A stretch of DNA of 64,000 nt from Rhea pennata (Eukaryota; Chordata; Aves; Rheiformes; Rheidae). The notes under the pieces are model-generated. The model made no database searches, was not told the DNA's origin, and saw only the letters and a program-made list of their open reading frames with translations. Shown piece by piece: positions 1-8,317 of the stretch. Position 1 is the stretch's first letter, and every line of letters starts with the position of its first letter. The position numbers were made by a program, and so were the translations under genes. The stretch lies in NCBI RefSeq assembly GCF_028389875.1, contig NC_084666.1, positions 66,658,422 through 66,722,421 of the forward strand. The letters run 5' to 3'.

Positions 1-371
1 TTGCTGGCGCTGCTGGCAATATTTGGGAGCCTGTGCCTGAGCTTGAAGTCCCTTTAAAAACCCCGGCGAAAGGGGCTACTCAGCCTTTTAGCGCAGGAGA
101 CCCCCGGGAAAATTCAGTATTCTTGCACCGGGGAAAGCGGGTGCAGCCAAAGGGCTCCCCCGACGGGAAACGCGCTTCATCTCCTGCCGCCGCCGCCGCG
201 TTTGGCCCCGCCGGCGCGCCGTAGCCGCGCCGGGGCCGCGCATGCTCGGTAGCTGTCAGCGGGACGAATGTGGCGCTGCCGCGGCGGGGACGCGCTTCCG
301 GGGCTGTGGCGGCCGCGCCGTCACGCGATAGCGGCTTAAAGGGGAAGTGGCGGCGGCGGCCGCGCAGGCAG

Positions 372-478
372 GTGAGCGCTGCGCTTCCCCCACCCCCTCC
401 CTCAGCCCCTTCCCCCGGGCCGCCCGCCCTTCCTGGGGCCGCCGCGGCGCCGGTGACCGCTTGTGCGTTGTCGCGCAG
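372..478 (+). other. LAMTOR3: possible 5'UTR intron of LAMTOR3
   Basis: A consensus donor CAG|GTGAGC lies at 371/372 and an acceptor CGCGCAG at 478, 40 bases before the start codon. If used, they would remove a 107-base 5'UTR intron and leave a short noncoding first exon ending at 371. The acceptor's pyrimidine tract is weak. An unspliced leader is equally possible from the sequence alone. Confidence 0.35.
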
Positions 479-518
479 GGCCGCGGAGGTGGCAGCAGCG
501 CCGGGAGGCCCCCGAGCC

Positions 519-527
519 ATGGCCGAC
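519..527 (+). CDS. LAMTOR3: LAMTOR3 coding exon 1
   Basis: Only nine coding bases (M-A-D) precede the donor GTAAGT at 528. A very short first coding exon is typical of this gene, and no ORF search would find it. Confidence 0.95.
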
Positions 528-3500
528 GTAAGTGTGGGCCGCAACCGGGCGCGCGGGCGGCGGGGAGAGGGGCGCCGCCGTTGGGGCGGCGGTTGGGCGC
601 GCGGGCAGCCGTTAACGGCCGCCGTCGCGCGCCGCGGGGAGCCGGGCCCGCCGCACGGGCGGCCGGGGAAGGGGCGGCGGCGTCGCCGAGGGCTGAGGGT
701 CGCCTCCGTTTGAGCGGCTTCCGCGGGCGGTTTCCGCGGAAAAGCGCCTTGACGCCCGCCTCTCCCTTCAGGACCTGAAGAGGTTTCTCTACAAGAAGCT
801 GCCGAGGTAAGCGCGCCGCGCCGGAGCGTTTCGCAAAGCGCCGCGTTTGCTTAGTTGTGTTGCGGTGCAGCGAAGGTAGCAGCGCGATGGCTTTCGGAAG
901 CACCCGCGCAGCGTGGCTGGCTTGGTGTAAGCCGCTTTTAAGCCGCGGCAGAGCCTGTCTGCGCGGCGTTTGCCTTGCTCGTCGGGGACGTAGCGAACCT
1001 GAAGGTTAGCGCGTCTCTTTGGTGTGTAAACGAGATGGAAGTACCTTTAGATGAAACCAGCGTGGCCTTGTATTTGCGCGTTTGAAAGGAAGTTTAAGTG
1101 TGCTTCATGGCTTCTCAATGAGAAGTGGGGGAAAAACACCCTTAGTGTGACTCAGTTTCAGAGTCTCTGATAACTCATTTTCTGGTGATCGCAAATTATT
1201 AGTATTATTGAACAGCTGCAGTCAGGGAGTACGTGCAAACGCAGTAAAACTTACCCTTAGTAACTGTGTGTGCTATCTAAAGTCTCTTGCTTGAATAATG
1301 AAGTTTTTTGCAGTAACGTTCCTCTCTCTGAAGCTAAAAGTTCCGCACTACTTTCAGTATTTTTATTTTACGTTCCTCGTTTAACTTCTTTCAAGAGACC
1401 ATGGTTCTTGAGTAGTGTCTATTTTACAAGTCTATTCTAATTAAGTAGCAGTTTCACAATAGGCAGAGTTTATTGCAGCAATTTTTTCCATATTACTTTC
1501 TTTGCATTCTTGCATGTTTGTGCAGAAAAAAAGTTCTTTGCCACTCATTACTCTTCATTTTCAAATTTTCTTCATTTTCTGCAGCGTTGAAGGTCTTCAT
1601 GCTATTGTAGTATCAGACAGAGATGGTGTGCCTGTTATCAAAGGTAAACTTCAGCTTCTCACTGTGCACTGCAAAGGAGCTCTTGATTGAACGCCAGGGC
1701 AGTTGGGGAGTTTTCCTGAAGAACAGACTCTTCTACGTTTACATCTGGAGTCTGTGAATATCAGAGGTTGAAGATTTGCATTAAATTTTTACTTTAACAG
1801 TCAATTGTGTACCTCTTTAATTTAGTCTTTTCATCCGTTTGTGTATATGCAATGTTCCTGATATTGAAGTCCGCAGGAATTGGCCTGTTCTGCATCATCA
1901 GTGAATATGGTTGGAATGCTATAAGATGTTTATGTCTTAAAATCATTTGCAGGTTGTTATAAGATGCTAGGAGAGAGCTTAGCAGTATTTTGTTAGCACA
2001 GTGACTTGACTGATCTGTTTCCAGAAGAAATTGCACGTGACTCTTACATGTTTTTTGTGACTTTTTTTTTCCAGCACCATCATTTGTATTGTATCTCTGC
2101 AGTCCATGTTTAAGATATAGGTAGAATAGTTTAAATATGCAAAGATTCAGGTACCTGCAGATGTTTATGTCTCAAAGTACTTAAATGTCTAGACTTTGCA
2201 CACCTTTACCAGCCTTCATGCAAATGAATGCTTGCCAGTGTGGGATGCTGAACCAAAGCAGCATTAACACAGGCTGCACACCACAAAGGAAAAGAATGTT
2301 TCTTAGGAATGCTGGGAAGGGTGCTGATGAAATGATCACAGGTCACTTACTGAATATTAACCCATGTACTGCTTTTGAAGATTGTCCCAGAGCAGTTAGT
2401 TGTTGCAGAAATGTTGGGGAACAAATAATGCATCTTGTACACCAAATCTACATTTGGGACAGCACTAAGCTGGGTAAGGATTTGTAATGTAGACATAGAT
2501 ACCATGTAAAAACAAAAATGGTTGTATTTTATTCCAGTTGCCAATGATAATGCTCCAGAACATGCACTTAGACCTGGCTTTCTGTCCACCTTTGCCCTTG
2601 CAACAGATCAGGGCAGTAAACTAGGACTTTCGAAAAACAAAAGTATCATCTGTTACTACAACACATACCAGGTGAGGAACAGTGTTGCTTGTTCTTACTG
2701 ACTATAGCAATTCCTATGTTGAGAAGGGGGAGGGGAGGTTGTTTAAGCTGTGCTAGATTTCTAGTAGGCTGCTATTAAAGTATTCATATACATTTTATTT
2801 CTCATACCACTTAATGCTGGCTAAGCTAAACTCTTGCAATCTTTTTTGAGCTGCTTTTGTGTTTCTCAAACCTGAGAAGGAAGGTTTGCTCATTGAAACT
2901 GGTGTGTTTTCTTGAACAGACAGTAATCAGCTGTTTGCTGCAGGTGCTGTTAAATGGCCTTCAGGACTCATTATGATGGGTTAATGTTTTCTTTTTATAA
3001 ACAAATATTTGTGTGTTTATGATCAGAGACACCTATAAAAAACTTAAAATAAGCACATCCAGCTTCTCTCACAGTTAATCTTGCTGTAAGTGTGACTTTA
3101 AAAAAAGAAAGTTTTGAAATACCATTCACAGGTTTTACAAAGTGGATATTTTATTTGTGTTCTGGAATCTGTCATCCAATAAGTTTCTGCTCCTTCTGAA
3201 GTTCTAGTGGTCTTGCAAGCTTTTCAGTATGGCTGCAGTAAACTGGCCAGCTGTTTAGGCTGCAGTATACAGCTTTGTGTGCAAAATAAATGATTGGATG
3301 AATTATTTTACACAAGGCACGTATTGCTTTGATTCTCAACACTACTAATATATTGTTGTGCTCACCATGTGAGCCACTCATTTAAGGAAGGGAGGAATAC
3401 TGCTCTACACAGAGTGGCATTTTAAAACAATAAACCTATGGGGGCAGGCTTAGGTCAGTTGGTTAGAGTGTGGTGCTGCTAATGCCAAGGTTCAATCCCC

Positions 3501-4320
3501 ATACGGGCTACGCTAAGTGTTGGACTAGATGATCTCTAGAGGTCCTATCCAACCTTACCATTCTATGATTCCTGTGATTCCTATCTGCTCTCTTGATGTC
3601 TATGGAAAGTGTGGTCTCCATAGAGTGCTCTGTAGCTCTTGCAGTTGAGTTATTTCAAGTAGATAATGCTACAGAAAATGAGAGGGAAGGAAATGCCAGG
3701 CTTTCTAAGAACCAGCTTCATGTACTGTGGTAGAAGCTCTGGGGTGTTTTTAACTAGGAATCTTAAGAAGATATGCTTAAAAGCCAATTCTATGGTTTTC
3801 ACTCCTACTTGCCTTTTGAATTGTGGAGGCTACTTGTTTCAGAAAGAGCTTATGTAGTAAAGCTTTGACATACAAGGTATTTTGGCTGTTCCCTGAATGT
3901 TGTTTTTCCTTGCAGGTGGTCCAGTTCAATCGCTTGCCTTTGGTAGTAAGTTTCATTGCTAGCAGCAATGCCAACACCGGTATGTCTTCAGATGTGTTTT
4001 ACATATTATGGCCTTTTTAAGTCCCAGATGTTTGAATAATTGCAGATAAATTACCAGAATTTATGAAGGAATATGAACTTTGCTCCTGCTATGAATTTTG
4101 TCAGAAAGAGTGTTGTGAGGGGCCAAAAGGAAATGCGTAGGTAAAAATTCCTGAAGGTTCTTGATGACTTGCTGGAGATGCTACTCTCAGTTAGAAAGTA
4201 GCTTGTATCTCCTGTGTTTGACTTCATCCTTGCTTATGTGAGAGAACTCACTGCACTGGCAGTGATAGTATAGTATTAACCAGTTGTTTTCCATTAGTGC
4301 CACATAAATAGACTAAATCT

Positions 4321-4354
<34 letters not shown>

Positions 4355-5079
4355 AGAAAAAATATATCTGTCAATCTCTAAGTTACTCTCCTTCAGGCTT
4401 CTATGCCTTGTACTTCCTGCCCTTGTTAAATGGTTGGACTTCTGGGACAGGTGCCCTCTTGGTTTTCAGAGAAAACAACTGTATCCTGCTAAATCAGTAG
4501 TGGCAGTTACTGCCACCAGCAGCGACGAAGCCAGTGCAGGGCAGGTTATGTCCTGTGGTAACACATGCAGCTTCGTCTTCTCAGTTCTCTGGGCAGGCAA
4601 ACCCTTGAGCGAGGCACCTGGATTTGCTCACAAGGGTATTGGCTAATGAGGGAGGGAGAGAAGGAGGGCAAAGGGGATTTATTTCTGGCACAGCTGTTTG
4701 GCCCTGGATATCTCTGGGAAACAGCAGGGCCCTAATGGAGAAGGGGGAGAAGTACAAGTTGCAGTGTGTCTGCTCCTGCTGGTGCCCGTGCCTTGGGCCG
4801 CCCCTAGGAGCAGGCCCTGGACCCTTGAGGTGCTGTTGGGATCAGTTGCCTCTGCCTCTCCCACAGGGAGCAGTAAGATGGAATGAAGTGTTCTGTATGT
4901 CATGAGACCCTTTCTGTGCCTTTTAAGGGGAGGGAGCTGTGGGTTTTGGAGGGAAGCTTTTCCAGTGGGTCATCTGACAGGATGTTCTGTGTCTTCTTTT
5001 TTCAGGGTTGATTGTAAGTTTAGAGAAGGAGCTCACTCCCCTGTTTGAAGAACTGAGGCAGGTTGTTGAAGTTTCCTAA
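519..5079 (+). CDS. LAMTOR3: LAMTOR3 (MP1/MAPKSP1), Ragulator and MAPK scaffold subunit, spliced, six coding exons
   Basis: The coding exons are 519-527, 772-806, 1585-1643, 2538-2671, 3916-3979 and 5006-5079. They sum to 375 nt (124 aa plus stop), the usual length of this protein. The product starts MADDLKRFLYKKLP and ends LFEELRQVVEVS, which I recognise as the vertebrate LAMTOR3 sequence. The family is a single roadblock/longin-fold domain. It pairs with LAMTOR2 inside the Ragulator complex that LAMTOR1 anchors to late endosomes and lysosomes, where it activates Rag GTPases for mTORC1 signalling and scaffolds MEK1-ERK1. Every junction is GT-AG and the phases agree. The start is chosen by homology and lies in a GAGCC-ATGG Kozak context. 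The gene is convergent with DAPP1. Nothing in it looks broken. Confidence 0.98.
772..806 (+). CDS. LAMTOR3: LAMTOR3 coding exon 2
   Basis: The exon follows a TCTCCCTTCAG acceptor and ends at the donor GTAAGC. It encodes DLKRFLYKKLP plus two bases of Ser15, which is completed in the next exon. Confidence 0.96.
807..1584 (+). other. LAMTOR3: LAMTOR3 intron 2
   Basis: Intron with GC-rich sequence at its start that turns AT-rich after about 1000. It ends in a good pyrimidine tract and TTTTCTGCAG. I see no repeat or gene inside it. Confidence 0.9.
1585..1643 (+). CDS. LAMTOR3: LAMTOR3 coding exon 3
   Basis: Acceptor TTTTCTGCAG, donor GTAAAC. Encodes (S)VEGLHAIVVSDRDGVPVIK, the first strand and helix segment of the roadblock fold. 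It leaves one base (G) for Val35. Confidence 0.97.
1644..2537 (+). other. LAMTOR3: LAMTOR3 intron 3
   Basis: AT-rich intron sequence. A 100-codon open frame at 2185-2487 has no recognisable similarity and no start context; I read it as chance. No repeat is recognised. Confidence 0.85.
2538..2671 (+). CDS. LAMTOR3: LAMTOR3 coding exon 4
   Basis: Acceptor TTTTATTCCAG, donor GTGAGG. The longest exon (134 nt) encodes the middle of the protein, from ANDNAPEHALRPGF to SIICYYNTYQ. It ends on a codon boundary after Gln79. Confidence 0.98.
3441..3580 (+). repeat. tRNA-Ile-headed SINE with CR1-like tail (TguSINE1-like)
   Basis: Positions 3443-3510 resemble a decayed tRNA-Ile: an A-box-like GTCAGTTGGTTAGAG, then GTGGTGCTGCTAATGCCAAG, then a B-box-like GGTTCAATCCCC and the 3' acceptor ATACGGGC. 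This passes directly into the 3' end of a CR1 LINE, with GTTGGACTAGATGATCTC, then TATCCAACCTTACC and the terminal TTCTATGATTC motif near 3561. A tRNA-Ile head fused to a CR1 tail is the known structure of passerine TguSINE1-type SINEs. It lies in LAMTOR3 intron 4 in the same orientation. No clear target-site duplication is visible. The family name is from memory; the composite structure is directly visible. Confidence 0.8.
3916..3979 (+). CDS. LAMTOR3: LAMTOR3 coding exon 5
   Basis: Acceptor CTTGCAG, donor GTATGT. Encodes VVQFNRLPLVVSFIASSNAN, then Thr and the first base of Gly. This is the central strand region of the domain. Confidence 0.97.
3980..5005 (+). other. LAMTOR3: LAMTOR3 intron 5, with T21-A12 tract
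   Basis: The intron contains 21 T (4320-4340) followed immediately by 12 A (4341-4352), a perfect A/T palindrome. The part after about 4430 is more GC-rich but carries no recognisable exon. It ends in a strong pyrimidine tract and TTTTTTCAG. Confidence 0.85.
5006..5079 (+). CDS. LAMTOR3: LAMTOR3 coding exon 6, with stop
   Basis: Encodes (G)LIVSLEKELTPLFEELRQ, then VVEVS and TAA at 5077-5079. This is the C-terminal helix of the roadblock domain. The 3'UTR follows directly. Confidence 0.98.
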
Positions 5080-5201
5080 CCTGACGGCATAGCTAAAGTT
5101 CAGTATCTCTTTGCAACCCAGTGGGCAGAAAGATTCAATAATCCTCAGTTGAGTAACACACCTCAGAAGAAATACCACATCTCCCTAGTATACTAAGTAA
5201 G

Positions 5202-5207
5202 AATAAA
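5202..5207 (+). terminator. LAMTOR3: proximal AATAAA polyadenylation signal, LAMTOR3
   Basis: A canonical AATAAA lies 123 bases after the stop. If used, it gives a very short 3'UTR. Further AATAAA hexamers at 5808-5813 and 5818-5823 offer a longer form. Transcript ends cannot be decided from the sequence. Confidence 0.55.
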
Positions 5208-5327
5208 TTGTACATAGTACTGAATCTGAAATGATCTACTAGTGTGTTGTAGATAGATGTTATTTTAGGCCACATTTCTTGTATTGTGCAGTACTGGAGA
5301 GACCACCAAAATAGCTCCCATGGAGTT

Positions 5328-5376
5328 TAGCTCAGCCAGCTGAGCCATATCAGCATGATACTATGGATTCAAATGA
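5328..5376 (+). repeat. tRNA-like fragment, possible SINE fossil
   Basis: An A-box-like TAGCTCAGCCAG (5328-5339) forms a perfect 7-bp hairpin (GCTCAGC/GCTGAGC), and a weak B-box-like GGATTCAAATG follows at 5365-5375. The spacing is shorter than in a true tRNA, and the acceptor stem is not convincing. It may be an old tRNA-derived SINE or a pseudo-tRNA in the LAMTOR3 3' region. Low confidence. Confidence 0.3.
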
Positions 5377-5807
5377 GCAACCTGCAGGTCCTTTGCTGTA
5401 CAGAGAATTAGGCATACAGCAGGACTTATCCTCTGATTAGTTACCACTACATACTGAAAAACAATTTAATTGGTTACAAGATACTATCAAAGATGTGGTT
5501 TAAAAATAATATTGTGAAAGCAAGTTTGCTCGCAGTGACTTCTCAGTACAATCAATAAATACCCCATATTTCTCAGATTGGTGATGCTTTGGAAAAGGAG
5601 TTCTATTAATCTACATGTCAGCTGCATCCTGCTTCTATGCAAGAGCTGTTTGTACAAAAGATTTTGCTTCAGGGGTTTTCCTAGTGCCCAATCTTTCACT
5701 TCATGGGTTTTTGTGTAATATAAGTGTGACATTCTTATGTTTCATACTCTTTGTGTGCATTCATTAATGGTGACTCTCAGCTCATTTACCCTTGGTTTTC
5801 CTAAGTA

Positions 5808-5823
5808 AATAAATCTAAATAAA
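5808..5823 (+). terminator. LAMTOR3: distal paired AATAAA signals, likely LAMTOR3
   Basis: Two AATAAA hexamers ten bases apart lie about 730 bases after the LAMTOR3 stop, in AT-rich DNA. They could end a longer LAMTOR3 transcript. Confidence 0.45.
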
Positions 5824-5829
5824 ATATAG

Positions 5830-6740
5830 TATTTTTAAATGACAGAGCCTGGTCCGTTTTTCTGTTGTGCCATAACGTTAATGTAATACATCAGATTTTC
5901 TGTGCAGAGATCAGGTGTCAATTGCTTGTACAAAACTTGGGAGCTGTCAGGCTAAAAACTAACCAGCATGTCTTTTGGTCGGATCTTATAGATGGTATCA
6001 AAGCCCTATGTCAGTGTACAGGTGTGGAAGTTGATGTTTGGCTGATTTCCTATTTGTGAGGCCACTGGGGATGAATCTCGTGTCCTTTGCCCCCATCGCA
6101 CCCCCCAAAACCTTTTGTCATGACTCTAGCATAGTTCTTTCAGCTCTGAAACAAAGCCCTCCCTCTCCACCCTGGTCCAAGAGGGAGCTGTGAGCAGACC
6201 TCTGCTTCCAGCTGGGAGAGGTGACACTGCACCCCCCCACACACACACACCCTGCCATCCTTCAGGACGGAGGGGCTGGAGGAGGTGACTGTGTTTGGGC
6301 CCTGCTGGAGAGGAGGGCTGTGAACTCTTGGCTTAAAAGCTCTTGCTGAGAATAACTTGTCAGTCAACCCTTTTGCATTTAAGCTGAGCTCCTGGCTTAG
6401 GCTTTCTGTTGCTTATAATTAGAGAAGTCAGTGGTATATGAGTGCCAAGACATCTGTGCTCATATGTGGCAAAACCGCTGTTACATTCCATCTCGGGTCT
6501 ATTCTTGCTGTTCATTAGTTTCTGTTCAACTAGTCTAACATCCTGTCGGCCAAACAAGCACCATCTCTGTACTGGCTTCAGCTGGTGGCACTGTGTGCTG
6601 ACCTTGCTTCTAAAGTTTTGTAACACAGTTTGCTTGTACGGAAAGGAGGGTTGCTTTTGTGGCTACGCTTCAAGCTTCATTTCCAAGCTGTTTTCGCAGA
6701 ACAGCAATACTGCTGAAGAATATCAGATCTCTCTTCCCTT
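5830..6740. other. convergent intergenic stretch between LAMTOR3 and DAPP1
   Basis: Holds a short CA-rich run near 6231-6250 and no recognisable gene. Open frames here (up to about 123 codons from 6442) show no protein-like similarity. Depending on which poly(A) sites are used, it is intergenic or overlapping 3'UTR. Confidence 0.6.
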
Positions 6741-6748
6741 ACGCTGTC

Positions 6749-6754
6749 TTTATT
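6749..6754 (-). terminator. DAPP1: candidate distal poly(A) signal of DAPP1
   Basis: TTTATT on the plus strand reads AATAAA on the DAPP1 strand, about 1.5 kb after its stop. It is one of several possible ends. Confidence 0.35.
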
Positions 6755-7689
6755 TCATGCAAACTCATCAAAGCTTTTTAATTAAATTACAGATGTTAAA
6801 GCTGTATATTTAAGGAAGAAAAAAAGGACAAGCTTACTTTACACATACAGAAGACTTGCAAATTTTATAATGACATTCAGAAAGTCTGTATAAAAAAAAT
6901 ATTTGGCATCTCTAAGTTAAAATAAAATGCTATTCCTATGTCCTGTCTGGATTCCTTTTTCTTCCAGGGTTAAACTGTTCTCCCCTTCTCCTCTTAAGCT
7001 TTCCTCACTGTAAAGGCAGTTGCTGAAAACTGACTTGCTACCTGAGCGTTACTAAAGCCTTTTGCCAAAGCAGTGTACCGAGGGGGTTTGCGTACAACCT
7101 TATGGAGGATATTTGGCCATCGAAGAGCCAGAGGGAGCAGCTCCCTCATGGAAATTTACATACAGTTATATATGTATTCTTGTAAATCCATAAGTTATTT
7201 TTAATAGAGAAGATTGTGCCTTTCTATTACTGTTGCTCATCTCATTTAATATAAAGCAAGCAGTGCTTAATTCTAGAACATCTCAAGTTCTGGACAAAGC
7301 CTCTTATTTCATCTATCAAGTTCTTTATGTGAGGAAAAATACAAAATCAGCCCATTTTCAACAGGGGATTTTAAGAGGCCCAACTCAAAATCCTGCTAAA
7401 AAGGCTGGTGTTTGCTGCAAGCAAAGCTTTCTGCAGAGCCCCGTCATTGTCCATCTTTCAGCTCCCGTGGCACCTCTTTCATACCTGAGCTGGGAACAGC
7501 TGCGGGATGCCTACTTTGTAAGTAAGCTTGCTTTCACAATGCTGCTTTCCGCTACCTCTATATGCCATTTACAACAAATGTTCACTTGTAGTTGTTGCTG
7601 CAGTGTAAAGCTAAACCATACAAAAATATATTTGACCAGAACTAAGTGTTATTCATCCATCATTTTGAAAAGGGTCTTGAAATATTAAG

Positions 7690-7695
7690 TTTATT
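7690..7695 (-). terminator. DAPP1: candidate proximal poly(A) signal of DAPP1
   Basis: AATAAA on the minus strand, 572 bases after the DAPP1 stop and in AT-rich sequence. The surrounding 7233-7688 open frame on the plus strand is antisense to this 3'UTR and is not taken as a gene. Confidence 0.4.
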
Positions 7696-8266
7696 CTTTG
7701 GATTGTAATATAGACATTATTTACAAAAACATAATCTAGCTGATTTCACAACTATAAGAAAATATTAACTGTCATTTTTCTTTTAATTTAGATCCTACAC
7801 AGGTAATACAGAAGAAATATTTAAGGTTTCCAGAAAAGACTGATTTTAAATAACAGACTCAAGGCTGCAGAATATGCTGCTAAAGGTTAGTTGCAATAGA
7901 GCTTGCAACAAATTCTCAAGGGAGTGCTCTGTATTACCACAAAATTTTTAAACAGTGAATACTTCTGTGATTGGTTAGCAGATGTATGAATTAAATGTGT
8001 GTTACAAATGCAAACCATGCGTATCAAACCAACTTTGTAATTTTGCAACGGTCTCCACACATGACTCAACGGCCTGAAAGTGGTCAGCTGTACAAACCCT
8101 TTGTGCGCAGAGCTGGATGCAAATCGGTGCGTGCAGGGGTATCCGCACAGGCACATGCTCGTTACTAGCAATGGAGACATTTGAAACTGTCCTCTTGTTA
8201 ATCAGATGCCTTCCCCTTAGCAAAGAGACAAATCGGGCCAGCAGAGGAGAAGTATTCGAGGTACAA

Positions 8267-8317
8267 CTATGACGTGAGAGTGGCATTTTGCTGCTCCAGT
8301 TGTTTCCGTATTTGTGA
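8267..8317 (-). CDS. DAPP1: DAPP1 coding exon 9, with stop
   Basis: After the acceptor TTCTGTTCTAG it encodes SQIRKQLEQQNATLTS, then TAG at 8269-8267. SQIRKQL matches the end of the mammalian PH C-terminal helix. The mammalian tail that follows (ending RSRSFIFK, from memory) is replaced by a short unrelated end. No frameshift within the exon obviously restores it. Confidence 0.9.
   Translation of the reverse strand, partial: SQIRKQLEQQNATLTS

Larger units (their letters stand above)
150..830 (+). promoter_or_regulatory. LAMTOR3: CpG island promoter of LAMTOR3
   Basis: This stretch is very GC-rich with undepleted CpG and surrounds the first two coding exons. Visible sites include an NRF1-like GCGCATGC at 238-245 and an ETS-type CTTCCGG at 295-301. 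There is no convincing TATA box, as expected for a housekeeping gene. Transcription probably starts around 250-360. The island ends soon after exon 2, where the sequence becomes AT-rich. Motif calls are by eye and their use is inferred. Confidence 0.8.

Noticed and set aside
80-903. Overlapping 143-215 codon frames on both strands at the window start
   Set aside because: Composition artefacts of the LAMTOR3 CpG island; they cross known exon-intron junctions and show no protein-like features.
7233-7688. 151-codon plus-strand frame
   Set aside because: Antisense to the DAPP1 3'UTR, no recognisable similarity, ends at a candidate poly(A) region of DAPP1.
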